DNA of 56,703 nucleotides from a virus, in IMG/VR virus record IMGVR_UViG_3300033141_000963, positions 1 to 56,703 of that record; one strand, 5' to 3'. This document shows positions 25,100-36,171 of this stretch, piece after piece (positions within the stretch are counted from its first letter, which is position 1; each line of letters starts with the position of its first letter). The notes beneath the pieces are model-generated. The model saw only the letters and a list, made by a program, of their open reading frames with translations. It was not told the DNA's origin and made no database searches. The position numbers and the translations under genes were made by a program.

Positions 25100-26794
25100 A
25101 TGTCAGCACATACATGCACAACTTTTACATACGGTGAATATGAGTTAAAACCAGCACCGCTATTCAACGCTTCAACTACCTTATTAAAAACACCTGATGG
25201 TAGTGGGTATGGTGTTATCTATAATATTGATTTCAATGGGACTATTCTATTAACCGGAGTAGAGGAAAGAGAATCAGGTATTAAGGGCGTATTCACAGAA
25301 ATAGAGGCTTTCCAAAAGGCTTTCAATAGAGAAGGCAGGCTACTACTAGTTCGTCACTCTGGGGCTGGCGATACCGACTATACTGCTATTTTCAGTGGCT
25401 ATCCTAGAATTGACAGTTATAGTATTAATCAAAGAGGTGGTGATAATTTTGTTTTTGCTGCTGATTACGATTTTTCTCTTAACTTAACTACTTGGCGAGG
25501 TGGGTTTGGGGACGATTATGTTGACCCCTTTAATAATAACACAGGTACGGAACGAGAATTTCCGCAATACCCTCCATATATCGAGTCTATGAATGAGTCA
25601 TGGGATATCGAAATGGATCAAGATAGAGTTCCAAGTGTATGGAGACATGTTGATGAGTTTGGCAATGAAAGCGGTGCTGAAGTTCAGCCATTTTATGCAA
25701 CTGTAAATCACACAGTTGACGTTCAAGCAAGGCTAATATTTACTGGATGGGACTCAAGCAACGACGAAACAGTTCATACAGATCCGTGGGATGATGCAAA
25801 ATCTTGGGTTAGTGGATATCTATATTCAAACGATGGTCTAGCTACTAGAGCTTACGATCAGAAAAAATATGGTTTTGTTACGGGTTTATTGCAGCTAAAC
25901 AAGGTGTATAACCTAAGTGGTCAAGGTTATAAAAACATGATTAGAAACCACTACAGAAGTGTATCATCAAATATAACAGAAGGTACAATTCAGGTTAAAG
26001 AAACATATTTAATAGCACCCCAGCCATCTTCAGGCGATCTACAAAGTAATGACGCAAGAGAAGATTGGACTGCTACAATGAACTTTTCAAATGGACTTTA
26101 TACTTTTAATGTTAATGGTGAGATAAAAGGTCTTGAGACAAATAATTATGCAAATCTTGAAAAACCGGGATTTCAATGGTCAATTGCCGATTCACGTTTT
26201 GCAAGGGCAGAAGAGTATTGGAATCTAGTAGAACCAAGACTAAGAACTAGGGCGATGGTTGCAAGGGAGAAGATAAATAGCGGTGAAGGTGCTTGTGCTT
26301 TTAATGTTCCTAAAATTCCATCGACCCCAACGCAACAAACTGTTGGATTTAATCCAGCAGCGGGTACTATATCATACGACTATTCATATGAACTTTTCCC
26401 AAAAACCTTAGATTGCGGTGACGATTTTTGTATATTATCACAACAGATAAGGGTTGATGATACAAATGCCAACGATGTTTTTGCTTCTCATGTTATACTT
26501 GGAAGGAGACAAGGGCCAATATTACAAGATCTTGGAACAGTAACAGCAAAACAGAGGTCAGTTAGTGTAGAAATACGTGTACCGCCACCAACTTCGATTG
26601 CTACTACTGGATATATGTATCAAACTTTTCCCACTGGTTGTGTAAACGATCTTGTTGCACAACTAACAGGAAATCTTTCCCCAGCACCAGACCAAGTATT
26701 TGTTACACAAAACACTGAGTCATTAGGAATTACAGATGGAACTTACACGAAACAGGTTGCGGTCATATATACACAGTGTGCTCCACCAGCATAG
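25100..26794 (+). CDS. Distal tail protein candidate
   Basis: This 564-aa protein directly follows the tape measure gene and precedes the giant fibre gene, the slot of the distal tail (Dit) protein in siphoviruses. The N-terminal half is beta-rich (GYGVIYNIDFNGTILLTGVE, RLLLVRHSGAGDTDYTAIFS) and includes YPRIDSYSINQRGGDNFVFAADYDFSL, which resembles the N-terminal ring domain of a Dit. The C-terminal half has a second beta domain (TATMNFSNGLYTFNVNGEI) and ends with several cysteines (TLDCGDDFC, QCAPPA). The ribosome binding site AGGGAATAG is suitably placed. The role as hub between tube and fibre is inferred from order. Confidence 0.5.
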   Translation: MSAHTCTTFTYGEYELKPAPLFNASTTLLKTPDGSGYGVIYNIDFNGTILLTGVEERESGIKGVFTEIEAFQKAFNREGRLLLVRHSGAGDTDYTAIFSGYPRIDSYSINQRGGDNFVFAADYDFSLNLTTWRGGFGDDYVDPFNNNTGTEREFPQYPPYIESMNESWDIEMDQDRVPSVWRHVDEFGNESGAEVQPFYATVNHTVDVQARLIFTGWDSSNDETVHTDPWDDAKSWVSGYLYSNDGLATRAYDQKKYGFVTGLLQLNKVYNLSGQGYKNMIRNHYRSVSSNITEGTIQVKETYLIAPQPSSGDLQSNDAREDWTATMNFSNGLYTFNVNGEIKGLETNNYANLEKPGFQWSIADSRFARAEEYWNLVEPRLRTRAMVAREKINSGEGACAFNVPKIPSTPTQQTVGFNPAAGTISYDYSYELFPKTLDCGDDFCILSQQIRVDDTNANDVFASHVILGRRQGPILQDLGTVTAKQRSVSVEIRVPPPTSIATTGYMYQTFPTGCVNDLVAQLTGNLSPAPDQVFVTQNTESLGITDGTYTKQVAVIYTQCAPPA

Positions 26795-26824
26795 TAATAT
26801 TAAAAATAAGGAACAATAAATACA

Positions 26825-29800
26825 ATGGCAATTAATAATTGTACTCCTCCGAGAATATTTGGACCACCTGCACAAACATTATTTTTAGGTGCAAGCGTAA
26901 AAGATTTTACTCTAACTGCTGGGTGGAACGAGCAGGCTTCAAATCTTACAGTAACTCTTGTTGAAGATACTAGATGTGCAGGAAATAAAGTTTACTGGGA
27001 TGAGAATCTAAATAGACAGTCTGGGGTTATGGTAGATCCGGGTTTTGTTGAACCAGAACCGGGAAGTGCAGTTTATTTCAGAATGGAAGAAGATCCAAGA
27101 GCGGAAGATGCTTCTGATAGGAAAGGTATAGAATATGCTGGTCTTGTTCAAAGTTGGACTAAGGCATATAATAATCAAGGAAATCCAGTATATACTGTCC
27201 AAATTACAGACCCTAGAATCGTATTACAAAATACTCAGGTCGTTGTAAATAATTATGCTGGTGCTACTGCTGGAGTGCCAAACTTATTAAATGCATATGC
27301 TTTCACAGAAGGACAAGTACGAGGTTCAGATATATGTGGTTCTAGTCCAGTTGGAAGGTTTGGTGGTGTTACATTTGATGGTACTCCGGGTTTTCCTGCA
27401 AATGCTAGAGGTATGGCTTGGAATGATATCAAATGTGCCATTCATACACTTACATCATGTCCAAATGCAGCTATAGCTCAGGGGTTTTACGGAAGTTATC
27501 TAAATGGCTCAAGGATAAGGTATATTGAAGGTGCTGATCTTAGTTACGGTACTATTCGTACTAATGATGGATACATGGTTGACTTATCAGATGTGCCATT
27601 TGCACCAACAGACTATAGAATATCCGGCCCCACATTATCTGTTATGGAGCTTGTCACTCAGGTATGTCAAGATGCAGGTTGTGATTTTTATGTAGAATAT
27701 CAGCCAACCAAAAATGGCTCTACTATCTATAATATTATTAAAATTCGCACAGCACAGCGTCAAAACCAACCAGCTATGGGTGCATTGCAAACCTTTATAG
27801 ATCAACAAAGCGGTCTTGCTGAAGAAGCCCAAGGTGGCATTATATCTTGGACTGAGGGTGAAGAAGTAAGAAATGAAGATACTTCTATTTATTTAATTGG
27901 TGGAGAACAAAGATTTGATCTAGAGATCACTAATTTGGGTATGCTCCCATATTGGGGTCTTGACAATGACGGAGCACTAATACAAGCACAGGTTGCCGCT
28001 GGTGAGTATCAAGTAAGGCTAGATGTAAGGAGACTTAACGGATCTCTATACACCTCGTTTGCTACTTCATTTATTTGGGTGTCTGAATCGGAATTGCGTG
28101 CTGCTTTAGGAGATTTTGACGCTTGGAAACACGTAACTCTGGCTAAAGGTCTTGGCGTTGCAACTCATTTTGCAAGTATAAAACAGCAAAAGTTTTTAAG
28201 TGCTGAGAAGATACAGCAGGCAGCAGATGGTGAAATACCTGCTCATGGTTTGGTTATTCCATCAATTGATGCTACATCTAATGATAATGATCCTAACAAT
28301 TCTTCTGCTAAAGATGTAACAAAAATATATGATTTTATTAAGTCGTTTGCTGATGAATTTTATGGAAAACAATTTATAGCTGCTACGGATTTTATATGCT
28401 ACGTTCCAGATACCGATGCGAACAAATTCAAGTATTCTCATGAGCCATCTACAGAAGGCTGCTGGATTGATGGCGGTACAGTAATTGGTCTTGATGTAAC
28501 AAGCTCTGCCGCTGACTTTTTTACCAGTAATGATGGAAGATTCCAACCAATAATTAGATATCCATACTCTGCTGGCTTTACATATGCTGGTGCAGGAGGT
28601 AGTCTTGTTGCCGACCCATCTAATCTTGGTGATAATAATTATATTACTAATGGTACTTACATTTGGCAAAAGGCCGATATTGACACAAGAATAATTTTTG
28701 GAAACCCTCAAGCTCCCGGAAATGGTGTTCCCGGAATGTTGTTAAAGGTCGGTGCTCCTGTTTACAATACAACAAGTAGAGATACTGGCGGAACAGACGG
28801 TGTGGATCAAAACCAAGCCGGTGCTGACTTCCTAGCAGAAGAGACTGGTGGTGCTGGATTAACTGTTCCTAGTTGGAGAGATAGATCCGCATTTTCTCTT
28901 TCAATGGTTGGCAATGCAATATCTCCTGATGCAGCTATGGTTCCTATTTGGAGTCATGTAGATGTATATGGTCCTTGGGGTGTTGCTGGACCACCGGGAC
29001 AAACTAGGGTTGTAAATGACGACAGCTTTGTTCCTTGGGAATTTGGTAGTGCATCATTGATGGCTGCTGCTGCTATAGATAAAGTTAGTAATGCAACGAC
29101 TAGTATGTTAAAGGGTGAGCGTGGAACAGTTCAAATCGCTGGGTTCTTAGGTAGACCTCTTGGTTCTGAGCTTTTAGCTGCTCCGGGAAATAATGATTAT
29201 ATTGAAAGTAGAACGCCATCCTTCACTCAATGTGCTGATGCTGTAGCTTACACATACCTATCAAAACCGGGATGGCAGGGGTCAAATGGACCAAACATAA
29301 CAAATATTAATGTCGGTGTTGGTGCTAACGGTTTTACAACAGAATATCAATTCAGTACATATACTCCAAGATTCGGAAGATTTGATAAAGATAATGCTGA
29401 CAGACTAAAGCAAATAGGTCAACAAAGATTAGCTCAGGCAAGAAACGCTAGAGCGAAACAAGCACTAGCACAACAAATTACTGCCGCTGTTTCAAACATA
29501 AGACAAAGAATCAATGACCAATTAGGTAAAAGTGCAAGAGCACCAAAATCTGCAAGTCATATGTTTATCGGTGGATTTGCTGGGGAAAGAAATGAATCAT
29601 TTACTTTGAACGCAAAAGAGGCTTCACTTACTTTCCCAAATGATGCTAAGTATGCCGAATCCGCCATGATGAGTATAGACGGTTTGATTCGTCCTGTATC
29701 AAAGGCTGGTGATGGATCTTTACCTCGTTTTATTAATTATACTGAATCTACATGCTCTGGTAATGTAAATCAATCAATTGCTCCAGACGGTCCAAAATAT

Positions 29801-32800
29801 ACATACTCTGGAATAAAAGTAAGTCAAGACTTCTTAGACCCACTTTCTAATCCCGGAGAGGGAGTTTCAGTAAGAGATACCGCTGCGTCTGGACATGACA
29901 TTGAAATTCTAGGCAGGAATACATCAGCACCTCCTTCTGGATGGGCAATCGCTGAAGGTGAAGAAGAGGGTTCAACTGGATATGCAGATGATTATAGATT
30001 CTTTGCAATGAGAGGTCCGCTTGTACTCCAAGGTTGGGGTTATGATACAGCAGGAAAACCAGTTCCAAATGCTTCTGATAGTGATGCAAATGCTGAAGCT
30101 GGTACATTTACAACTTCAAGTCTACAAGATGAATTTCTAGCTGGCTTTTTAAAGAAACCAAAAACTTGGCCTGTAGCACCAGTTGATTTGCGTCTTGATA
30201 GAAAACGTGGTGTATGGACTGTTCCACCTCCTCCAAGAAACCTCCATGTCAATGCAACAGGTAGTTGCTTGTCTGAAGATACTATCGCTTCTGTAACCAA
30301 TGCTCAGACTACATATGACGATACTGGCGGCACTGTAGACAATGATATTAAGATAACAGCAAGTCCTTGGGATGTTGAGCTACCAAAAGCAGTTGGTAAA
30401 ATTCCAGTTTATTATGATACAAGTGATTGTAAATACTATCCTTTTCCAGTTAATAGACTAGATATAACTTCTAGTGGCGTAGGTGGCACAGGAACCGCTG
30501 GATACTTTGATAGATTTTCAGATGTTAAGCATATTGTTTTTGCCAGCGGCTTCTCAGGTATTAGCCTGACTAGCGGTTGTGATAATACTGTATATATTCA
30601 TGCGATACAGCAAACTGGGGATACCGTAGAGAATCTTGCTCAATACAAGCAAAACACTAGTCCTTTCTGGCCCGATTCTATAAGTTCCTCCTGTTCAGGT
30701 AACTTGCCAACTACAGTAGACAGTTGTAGTGGTACTGATTGTCTTACAATTGGCAAAGGGCTAACATTATCTGTTGATGGAACCGGTCTTTTACTTGACT
30801 CTTGGCAGTTTATCGAGGATATAGGTTATACATGTAGTGCCGGATCATTTACATCTGGTTCGTTAGGATGTAATCCTTATAATTCATTACAAATTGGGTC
30901 TGGCTTGGTAGTATCAGAAGAGACTGCCGATTCCGTATATACCATTAATAGCCTGATAGACGTTTATGGTCGCACCGTCACAACTTGCGTTAATCCTACT
31001 GGTCCAACTGCCAGAGTTGCAAATGCAGCAGAACACGGGTTAGATTTTGTTGGCTGGTTATCTACTTCAGTTGATTCCTCCACCTGTAGAGTTCGAGTAA
31101 GTGGTGTTGAGCCTACGATACGTGTCTTAAATACACCTACTTGTCCTGCCTCCGAATCGCCAACCGATCTTGGACTAGCAAATTCAATAGTCTTTACAAC
31201 CGGACTGAAAGCCACGATTGATGGTTGTCGTGCAACAGTAACATCTACATTTGGTGTTGAAGGTTTTGATAATAATTGCGACCAAAATGTAAGTACATAC
31301 ACACCGATAACAGGCATCAGTTTTAGCACTGGTTTGAATGTTTGGGACGATGGTTGCGGTAGGGTTAAAGTTGCCTCAACATTGTTTATCTCTGGAAAGC
31401 CAGTATGCAATGAGCTTAGTCCGGGCGTAGGTAGAAATCCATATTATTATAGTAATACTCCTACTGGTCTTGTATTTGGCAAGGGTATAAAAATTGTTGA
31501 AGCTGACTCACCAGTATTCTGTCAGCCGAATATATCTGTTAGTTTACACGTTAGCGGTACTAACTCATATACAAATTTAAAAGAAAAAATAAGCGATTGG
31601 GATGCTCTTATTTTTACAGGTAATTTAAGTGTTGACTCAACTGATGCTTGTACTGTAACAATTAGTGGCGATAATCGGATATCATTCTCTGGTGAAGAAA
31701 ACTGTGGTCAAAGCAAAGTGGCTGATTTTCTCCAAAGAAGATTAATTGCTAGTACAGGCTTGATGATAGAACAACAGGCCGAAGGTGCTGTTATTAGCTC
31801 TAATTTTATCGCCAATGGTTATTCTGACGCATGTATCCAAACTCCATCTGAGGAAATCACAGATGTGCGAATAAGAGAGCTTAGTTTTGGAACTGGTCTT
31901 ATATTCACAACCGGATTATGTAGTGCAACAATTGATTCTCCTTACTTTATCAAAACTACTGGCGATTGTCGGGGAACAAGCTATGAAAGAACCACAACAG
32001 GACTTCGCATCGGTGCAGGTCTAAGGGTAGATGGTATTGGTTGTAATCCTTTGATATCAGCAAATCTGTTTGCTAGTGGTGCGGCTGGTGCGGGTGGTGC
32101 TATACAGAAGATACAGGGGTGGAATAATATCCAAGTCACTGGTGATATTTATGTAGAACAAATAGATGATTGCACTATCCAAATAAGTGGTGCTGCTGGT
32201 GGTGGTGAAGTTGCTGTGACTGGAAGCACTAATGCATGTGTTTGGAGTGCAGATACAACAAATAATTCTATAGAAGGCATTATATTCGGAACCGGACTGT
32301 CAACTACAGTCAGTGGTAATAGTATTCACGTTAATTCACGATTCGGAGTTACTGGAACTCCAGATGGTTGCAGAGGAGAATACTATTCCGACAGAAATAT
32401 AACAGGAATTGAAGTAGGTAGGGGTCTTGCATTATCATCTAACGCCTCATGTAGACCAATATTGAGATCAAATATCTATGCCAGTGGTGCTTCTTCGGCT
32501 GGCGGAGCCGTTGATGTTAAAACAGCAGCATGGGACGCTATTCAGTTTACTGGAAATTTAACAACAACATATAGTGCAAGCGATTGTAAGATAGTTGTAA
32601 GCGGCGTTAATACTTCTAGCATTGCTGTAACCGGCAGCGACGATCCATGCACTGTAAACCAAAATACAAAAAACAATGATATAGCTGGTTTCTTATTCGG
32701 AACTGGCCTTAAAGTCACCGATGATGGTGGTTTGATTAATGTTAATTCTCGATTCTTGGTAGGCGGTGTTAAAGATGGATGTAGAGGAACTGAGGTCAAC

Positions 32801-35800
32801 GCTGCAAATGCTACTGGAATTAATGTTGGTAAAGGTCTTTTATTAACTAATAGTGCTGGTTGTAGTTCACTTATTTCAACTAATCTTGCTATAAGTGGTG
32901 CTTCAACACTTGGTGGTGCAGTCAATAAATACACTGGATGGGATGCTATTCAGGTAACTGGCAGTTTAGTTGTAGAACAAGTTGATTCCTGTACTGTTAG
33001 AATTAGCGGTGTTGATAACTCCTTTCCTATCACGGTAACAGGAAGCACAAACCCATGCACCCTTGGTGCTGACACGGTAGTGCAAGAGACTGCTGGAATT
33101 GTGTTCTCGACAGGACTAAAAACTATAACGTCTGCGGATGGCGTTTCTGTTTCCGCACCATTTTCCGTTTCCGGTGATGGTAGTGCTTGCCGTGGAGAAT
33201 ATTTCGCTCAATCAACTACAACTGGTATAGTAGTTGGTAAAGGCTTGAAGGCAAGTGCAGATGCCTCATGTGCTACTTTAATTGATTTTAATGTAGCTGC
33301 TAGTGGTGGTCCCGGAGATACAAAATTACAAGGCTGGGACGGTATTCAATTTACAGGCAATCTTACTGTTTCATCTATTGACGGTTGTACCATTCGTGTT
33401 AGCGGATCTCAAAGCCCAATTGCTATAACCGGAAGTACGAATCCTTGCACACCAGCAAACGATACTGTTGTCAATTCTGCTGATGGAATAATATTTGGAA
33501 CTGGCCTAAAAACAACACAAGATGCTGATGGCGGTGTCCATGTTAATTCAAAGTTCTACGTTTCGGGCGATGGTGGAGTGTGTGGAGGAACATACGCTGC
33601 TGGGGCACATACGACAGGAATTGTTGTTGGTGCTGGACTAAAGGCAACAAACTCTAGCTGTAGCTCAAATATTGAATTGAATTTCTTGGCATCTCAAGGT
33701 GCTGCTTGTGGTGCTGGGGCTGGTTCTGAATCTGCTATCAGTAAAATGGTTTATGGAACTGGTTTAACATTCACCGCAAATGGATGTACTGGTACACTCC
33801 TATCAAATATTACTGCCAATGGATCTACATATGCTAATCCATGTGATGTTGCAAGCAGATCAGACACTTTTGCTAATAAGCGTTTCCAAAATATTGAGTT
33901 CGCTGGCTACCTCAACTCTGCAATAGACGGTTGTGACGTTGTTGTTAGTGGTGGAAAGTCGCCTATCAATATGGGTCCAGATGGCTCATTATTTGAAGCT
34001 GTTGGATTAGTTGCTGGCAAAAGAATAGATATCACTTCTAGCGGAACATGTACTGGGGTTATTAGTGCAACCTCAATATCTATTACTGGTAGTTCTGATG
34101 AATGTACTGACGCAAGAGATGTAACTGCTAGTGATATTGATGGAATCATATTTGGAACTGGCTTACGAGCAACATCTACTGATGGTGGATTAATTATAGA
34201 CAGTCCATTTGAAGTAGAAGGATTAGGTGTGTGTAGCTCTGCTGCCTATGCCGCATCTCAATCTTCTAAGTTACAATTCGGAAAAGGACTTCTTGTTACC
34301 GAAAATACTGCATGTGAGCAATTAGTACAGTCAAATATTAAAGTATTGGCGACTGGAACTTCTGGCACTTTTGATAATATTGAATTTGTTGGAAATCTAT
34401 CGACAACTTGGGATGGGTGTGGAGTAACAGTAAGCGGTACATCATCTGCATTGATATCAGTTAGCGGTGATAATTCATGTGGCAAAAGTTACTATAATAA
34501 TGGAAGTGTTACTGGATTGATGTTCAGTACTGGTCTTGCTGTTTCAGAAGATGGTGCTGGCAATGCTGTTATTTCAAGCACGATCAGGGCACAGGGTGGT
34601 GCTATTACTGATGAGTGTGCAGTTCCGCCAACCAGAGATGCTGCATTTGATAGCTTATTCACTAACCTTATCTTTACTGGATATTTAAGTTCATCAACTG
34701 ATGGATGTGATGTAACAATCGAAGGTAAGAGAAGTCCTATAACTATCTCAAAGAGTGGAACATTCTGTGGTACGGAAGTAAGCGAGAGCGGAAATATCAC
34801 TAATCTTAGTATTGGTAGTGGTCTAGCCTTAACAGGTGTTGCAGGTTGCTCCGCTACTTTATTAACAGATATGAAGATTAGTCAGGCCGAAACTTGTAAT
34901 AGAAGTGCTGTACCAGAAGCCTTGTTCACAAACCTAGAGTTTAAAACTGGTCTTGCAATTACCCAAAAGGCTGGTTCATCGTGTACTTGGGAAATCAGTA
35001 ATGTATTTAATGTTGAGGGTAATAATGACTGCGGCTATGGAGGTGGAACAACTTCTGTAAATGGTGTTGAGAAAATAGTATTCTCATCAGGCTTGGCAAT
35101 TCAGGATGATGGAAATTGTCAAGTAACTGTTACTTCTAAAAAGCTAGTCGGTGGAGGCGGAAGCAATGGATGTTTAGGCGGAACCGCTTCTCCTGTTCCG
35201 TTTGACACACTATTATTCTCTGGACTTAGTGTTTCAACAGACGGATGTACCACAACAATTGGTGGTCCAACACTAACTGTTGCACACAATGGTTCTTGTA
35301 ACTCAAGCACACTGGCTACATCTTGCTTTAATAATCTTATATTCTCTACGGGTATTAAGATTGAAGGAAGCAACGGAACCTACGAAGTTGCAGGTGGAAT
35401 CGAATTCCTTAAAACAGGGTGTGGTGCTCCTTCAAATATCAATAATTATAGCAACTTTGCAAATGTGATAGTCGGAGAAGGTCTTAATGCACGAGATGTT
35501 GGCTTATGTACTGTAAAAATTGATGCCGGTCTATCTGGTATTAGAAGTGGTAGTCAAATTCGCGGCCAGCAAGTCAACTGTGGAACACCAAGTGCGGTTC
35601 CTCCGGGGACTTGTAGTACTGATTGCTTGGCTGCTGGGTATGAAGGTCCATTTGACGATAGAAGCATACCTTTGGCTGTTAATGGTCTTTATTCTGGTCC
35701 GGGTATTGGATTTGCTTCATGTGAAGGCGATTGTGATCTTATTATATTCCAAAATAGTGCTGTATCTGGACTTAACAATACCTGTGGTGGCGAGCTTGGT

Positions 35801-36130
35801 CTTCAGGTTTACTCAACATACTTCTCAAATGCATTTACAATCAACGGAAATAAAGGTGTTGACCTAACAACCAATACCCCTGTTGATGGTGCAACATTCA
35901 GTCATGGTGTTAATGTATTCATGAATGAGGGCGGTGGAGCTTGGAATTGCAGTCTTGTTACTGGAGTTGAGTTTGAACAAACCAAAGTCGATGGATATGT
36001 GACAAATGTAACTGTAACACCATTATTCGGAGTCCTTGGTGGTTCAAGCACATGTGATCCGGGTGATGCGACATCTAAAGATCTGCCGGGAGAGTCCAAA
36101 AAATTCTGGGTAACAACTATTCCATGCTAA
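26825..36130 (+). CDS. Giant tail-tip / central fibre protein, 3,101 aa
   Basis: Residues 1-about 1,000 look like a tail-tip hub: a beta start (GPPAQTLFLGASVKDFTLTA), then EYAGLVQSWTKAY and VYTVQITDPRIVLQNTQV. ISGPTLSVMELVTQVCQDAG and a helical coiled segment near 870-900 (ARAKQALAQQITAAVSNIR) follow. From about 1,308 to 2,890 the protein is a string of short beta units. One type is (I/V/F)-x-(F/V)-(G/S)-x-G-(L/I), about 25 copies. A second is a (F/V)-(T/V/A)-G-x-L...C-x-(V/I)-x-(I/V)-S-G unit, about nine copies. Four to five long units of about 130-137 residues are clearly tandem (32213, 32624, 33032, 33422). Regular cysteines recur in each unit. The last 190 residues are unique and may carry receptor contact. 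It is the last large gene of the late arm, as expected for a receptor-binding central fibre. Confidence 0.6.
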   Translation: MAINNCTPPRIFGPPAQTLFLGASVKDFTLTAGWNEQASNLTVTLVEDTRCAGNKVYWDENLNRQSGVMVDPGFVEPEPGSAVYFRMEEDPRAEDASDRKGIEYAGLVQSWTKAYNNQGNPVYTVQITDPRIVLQNTQVVVNNYAGATAGVPNLLNAYAFTEGQVRGSDICGSSPVGRFGGVTFDGTPGFPANARGMAWNDIKCAIHTLTSCPNAAIAQGFYGSYLNGSRIRYIEGADLSYGTIRTNDGYMVDLSDVPFAPTDYRISGPTLSVMELVTQVCQDAGCDFYVEYQPTKNGSTIYNIIKIRTAQRQNQPAMGALQTFIDQQSGLAEEAQGGIISWTEGEEVRNEDTSIYLIGGEQRFDLEITNLGMLPYWGLDNDGALIQAQVAAGEYQVRLDVRRLNGSLYTSFATSFIWVSESELRAALGDFDAWKHVTLAKGLGVATHFASIKQQKFLSAEKIQQAADGEIPAHGLVIPSIDATSNDNDPNNSSAKDVTKIYDFIKSFADEFYGKQFIAATDFICYVPDTDANKFKYSHEPSTEGCWIDGGTVIGLDVTSSAADFFTSNDGRFQPIIRYPYSAGFTYAGAGGSLVADPSNLGDNNYITNGTYIWQKADIDTRIIFGNPQAPGNGVPGMLLKVGAPVYNTTSRDTGGTDGVDQNQAGADFLAEETGGAGLTVPSWRDRSAFSLSMVGNAISPDAAMVPIWSHVDVYGPWGVAGPPGQTRVVNDDSFVPWEFGSASLMAAAAIDKVSNATTSMLKGERGTVQIAGFLGRPLGSELLAAPGNNDYIESRTPSFTQCADAVAYTYLSKPGWQGSNGPNITNINVGVGANGFTTEYQFSTYTPRFGRFDKDNADRLKQIGQQRLAQARNARAKQALAQQITAAVSNIRQRINDQLGKSARAPKSASHMFIGGFAGERNESFTLNAKEASLTFPNDAKYAESAMMSIDGLIRPVSKAGDGSLPRFINYTESTCSGNVNQSIAPDGPKYTYSGIKVSQDFLDPLSNPGEGVSVRDTAASGHDIEILGRNTSAPPSGWAIAEGEEEGSTGYADDYRFFAMRGPLVLQGWGYDTAGKPVPNASDSDANAEAGTFTTSSLQDEFLAGFLKKPKTWPVAPVDLRLDRKRGVWTVPPPPRNLHVNATGSCLSEDTIASVTNAQTTYDDTGGTVDNDIKITASPWDVELPKAVGKIPVYYDTSDCKYYPFPVNRLDITSSGVGGTGTAGYFDRFSDVKHIVFASGFSGISLTSGCDNTVYIHAIQQTGDTVENLAQYKQNTSPFWPDSISSSCSGNLPTTVDSCSGTDCLTIGKGLTLSVDGTGLLLDSWQFIEDIGYTCSAGSFTSGSLGCNPYNSLQIGSGLVVSEETADSVYTINSLIDVYGRTVTTCVNPTGPTARVANAAEHGLDFVGWLSTSVDSSTCRVRVSGVEPTIRVLNTPTCPASESPTDLGLANSIVFTTGLKATIDGCRATVTSTFGVEGFDNNCDQNVSTYTPITGISFSTGLNVWDDGCGRVKVASTLFISGKPVCNELSPGVGRNPYYYSNTPTGLVFGKGIKIVEADSPVFCQPNISVSLHVSGTNSYTNLKEKISDWDALIFTGNLSVDSTDACTVTISGDNRISFSGEENCGQSKVADFLQRRLIASTGLMIEQQAEGAVISSNFIANGYSDACIQTPSEEITDVRIRELSFGTGLIFTTGLCSATIDSPYFIKTTGDCRGTSYERTTTGLRIGAGLRVDGIGCNPLISANLFASGAAGAGGAIQKIQGWNNIQVTGDIYVEQIDDCTIQISGAAGGGEVAVTGSTNACVWSADTTNNSIEGIIFGTGLSTTVSGNSIHVNSRFGVTGTPDGCRGEYYSDRNITGIEVGRGLALSSNASCRPILRSNIYASGASSAGGAVDVKTAAWDAIQFTGNLTTTYSASDCKIVVSGVNTSSIAVTGSDDPCTVNQNTKNNDIAGFLFGTGLKVTDDGGLINVNSRFLVGGVKDGCRGTEVNAANATGINVGKGLLLTNSAGCSSLISTNLAISGASTLGGAVNKYTGWDAIQVTGSLVVEQVDSCTVRISGVDNSFPITVTGSTNPCTLGADTVVQETAGIVFSTGLKTITSADGVSVSAPFSVSGDGSACRGEYFAQSTTTGIVVGKGLKASADASCATLIDFNVAASGGPGDTKLQGWDGIQFTGNLTVSSIDGCTIRVSGSQSPIAITGSTNPCTPANDTVVNSADGIIFGTGLKTTQDADGGVHVNSKFYVSGDGGVCGGTYAAGAHTTGIVVGAGLKATNSSCSSNIELNFLASQGAACGAGAGSESAISKMVYGTGLTFTANGCTGTLLSNITANGSTYANPCDVASRSDTFANKRFQNIEFAGYLNSAIDGCDVVVSGGKSPINMGPDGSLFEAVGLVAGKRIDITSSGTCTGVISATSISITGSSDECTDARDVTASDIDGIIFGTGLRATSTDGGLIIDSPFEVEGLGVCSSAAYAASQSSKLQFGKGLLVTENTACEQLVQSNIKVLATGTSGTFDNIEFVGNLSTTWDGCGVTVSGTSSALISVSGDNSCGKSYYNNGSVTGLMFSTGLAVSEDGAGNAVISSTIRAQGGAITDECAVPPTRDAAFDSLFTNLIFTGYLSSSTDGCDVTIEGKRSPITISKSGTFCGTEVSESGNITNLSIGSGLALTGVAGCSATLLTDMKISQAETCNRSAVPEALFTNLEFKTGLAITQKAGSSCTWEISNVFNVEGNNDCGYGGGTTSVNGVEKIVFSSGLAIQDDGNCQVTVTSKKLVGGGGSNGCLGGTASPVPFDTLLFSGLSVSTDGCTTTIGGPTLTVAHNGSCNSSTLATSCFNNLIFSTGIKIEGSNGTYEVAGGIEFLKTGCGAPSNINNYSNFANVIVGEGLNARDVGLCTVKIDAGLSGIRSGSQIRGQQVNCGTPSAVPPGTCSTDCLAAGYEGPFDDRSIPLAVNGLYSGPGIGFASCEGDCDLIIFQNSAVSGLNNTCGGELGLQVYSTYFSNAFTINGNKGVDLTTNTPVDGATFSHGVNVFMNEGGGAWNCSLVTGVEFEQTKVDGYVTNVTVTPLFGVLGGSSTCDPGDATSKDLPGESKKFWVTTIPC
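30750..35490 (+). repeat. Coding repeat array in the central fibre gene
   Basis: About 25 copies of a G-x-G-L/I-type unit and nine copies of a (F/V)TG-x-L...C...SG unit alternate through this stretch. The most regular part starts at 32213, with equivalent (A/T)-(V/I)-T-G-S codons at 32213, 32624, 33032 and 33422, that is spacings of 411, 408 and 390 bp. A further related long unit lies near 34080. The repeats are diverged at DNA level. Confidence 0.8.
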
Positions 36131-36171
36131 CCTGTAATCGGTGTAGTATATAATATAAGGAGGACTTAAAA

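Noticed and set aside
26815-26822. AATAAATA before the giant fibre gene as a late promoter
   Set aside because: Only 7/8 match and it ends two bases before the ATG, so a transcript from it would lack the start codon or a leader.
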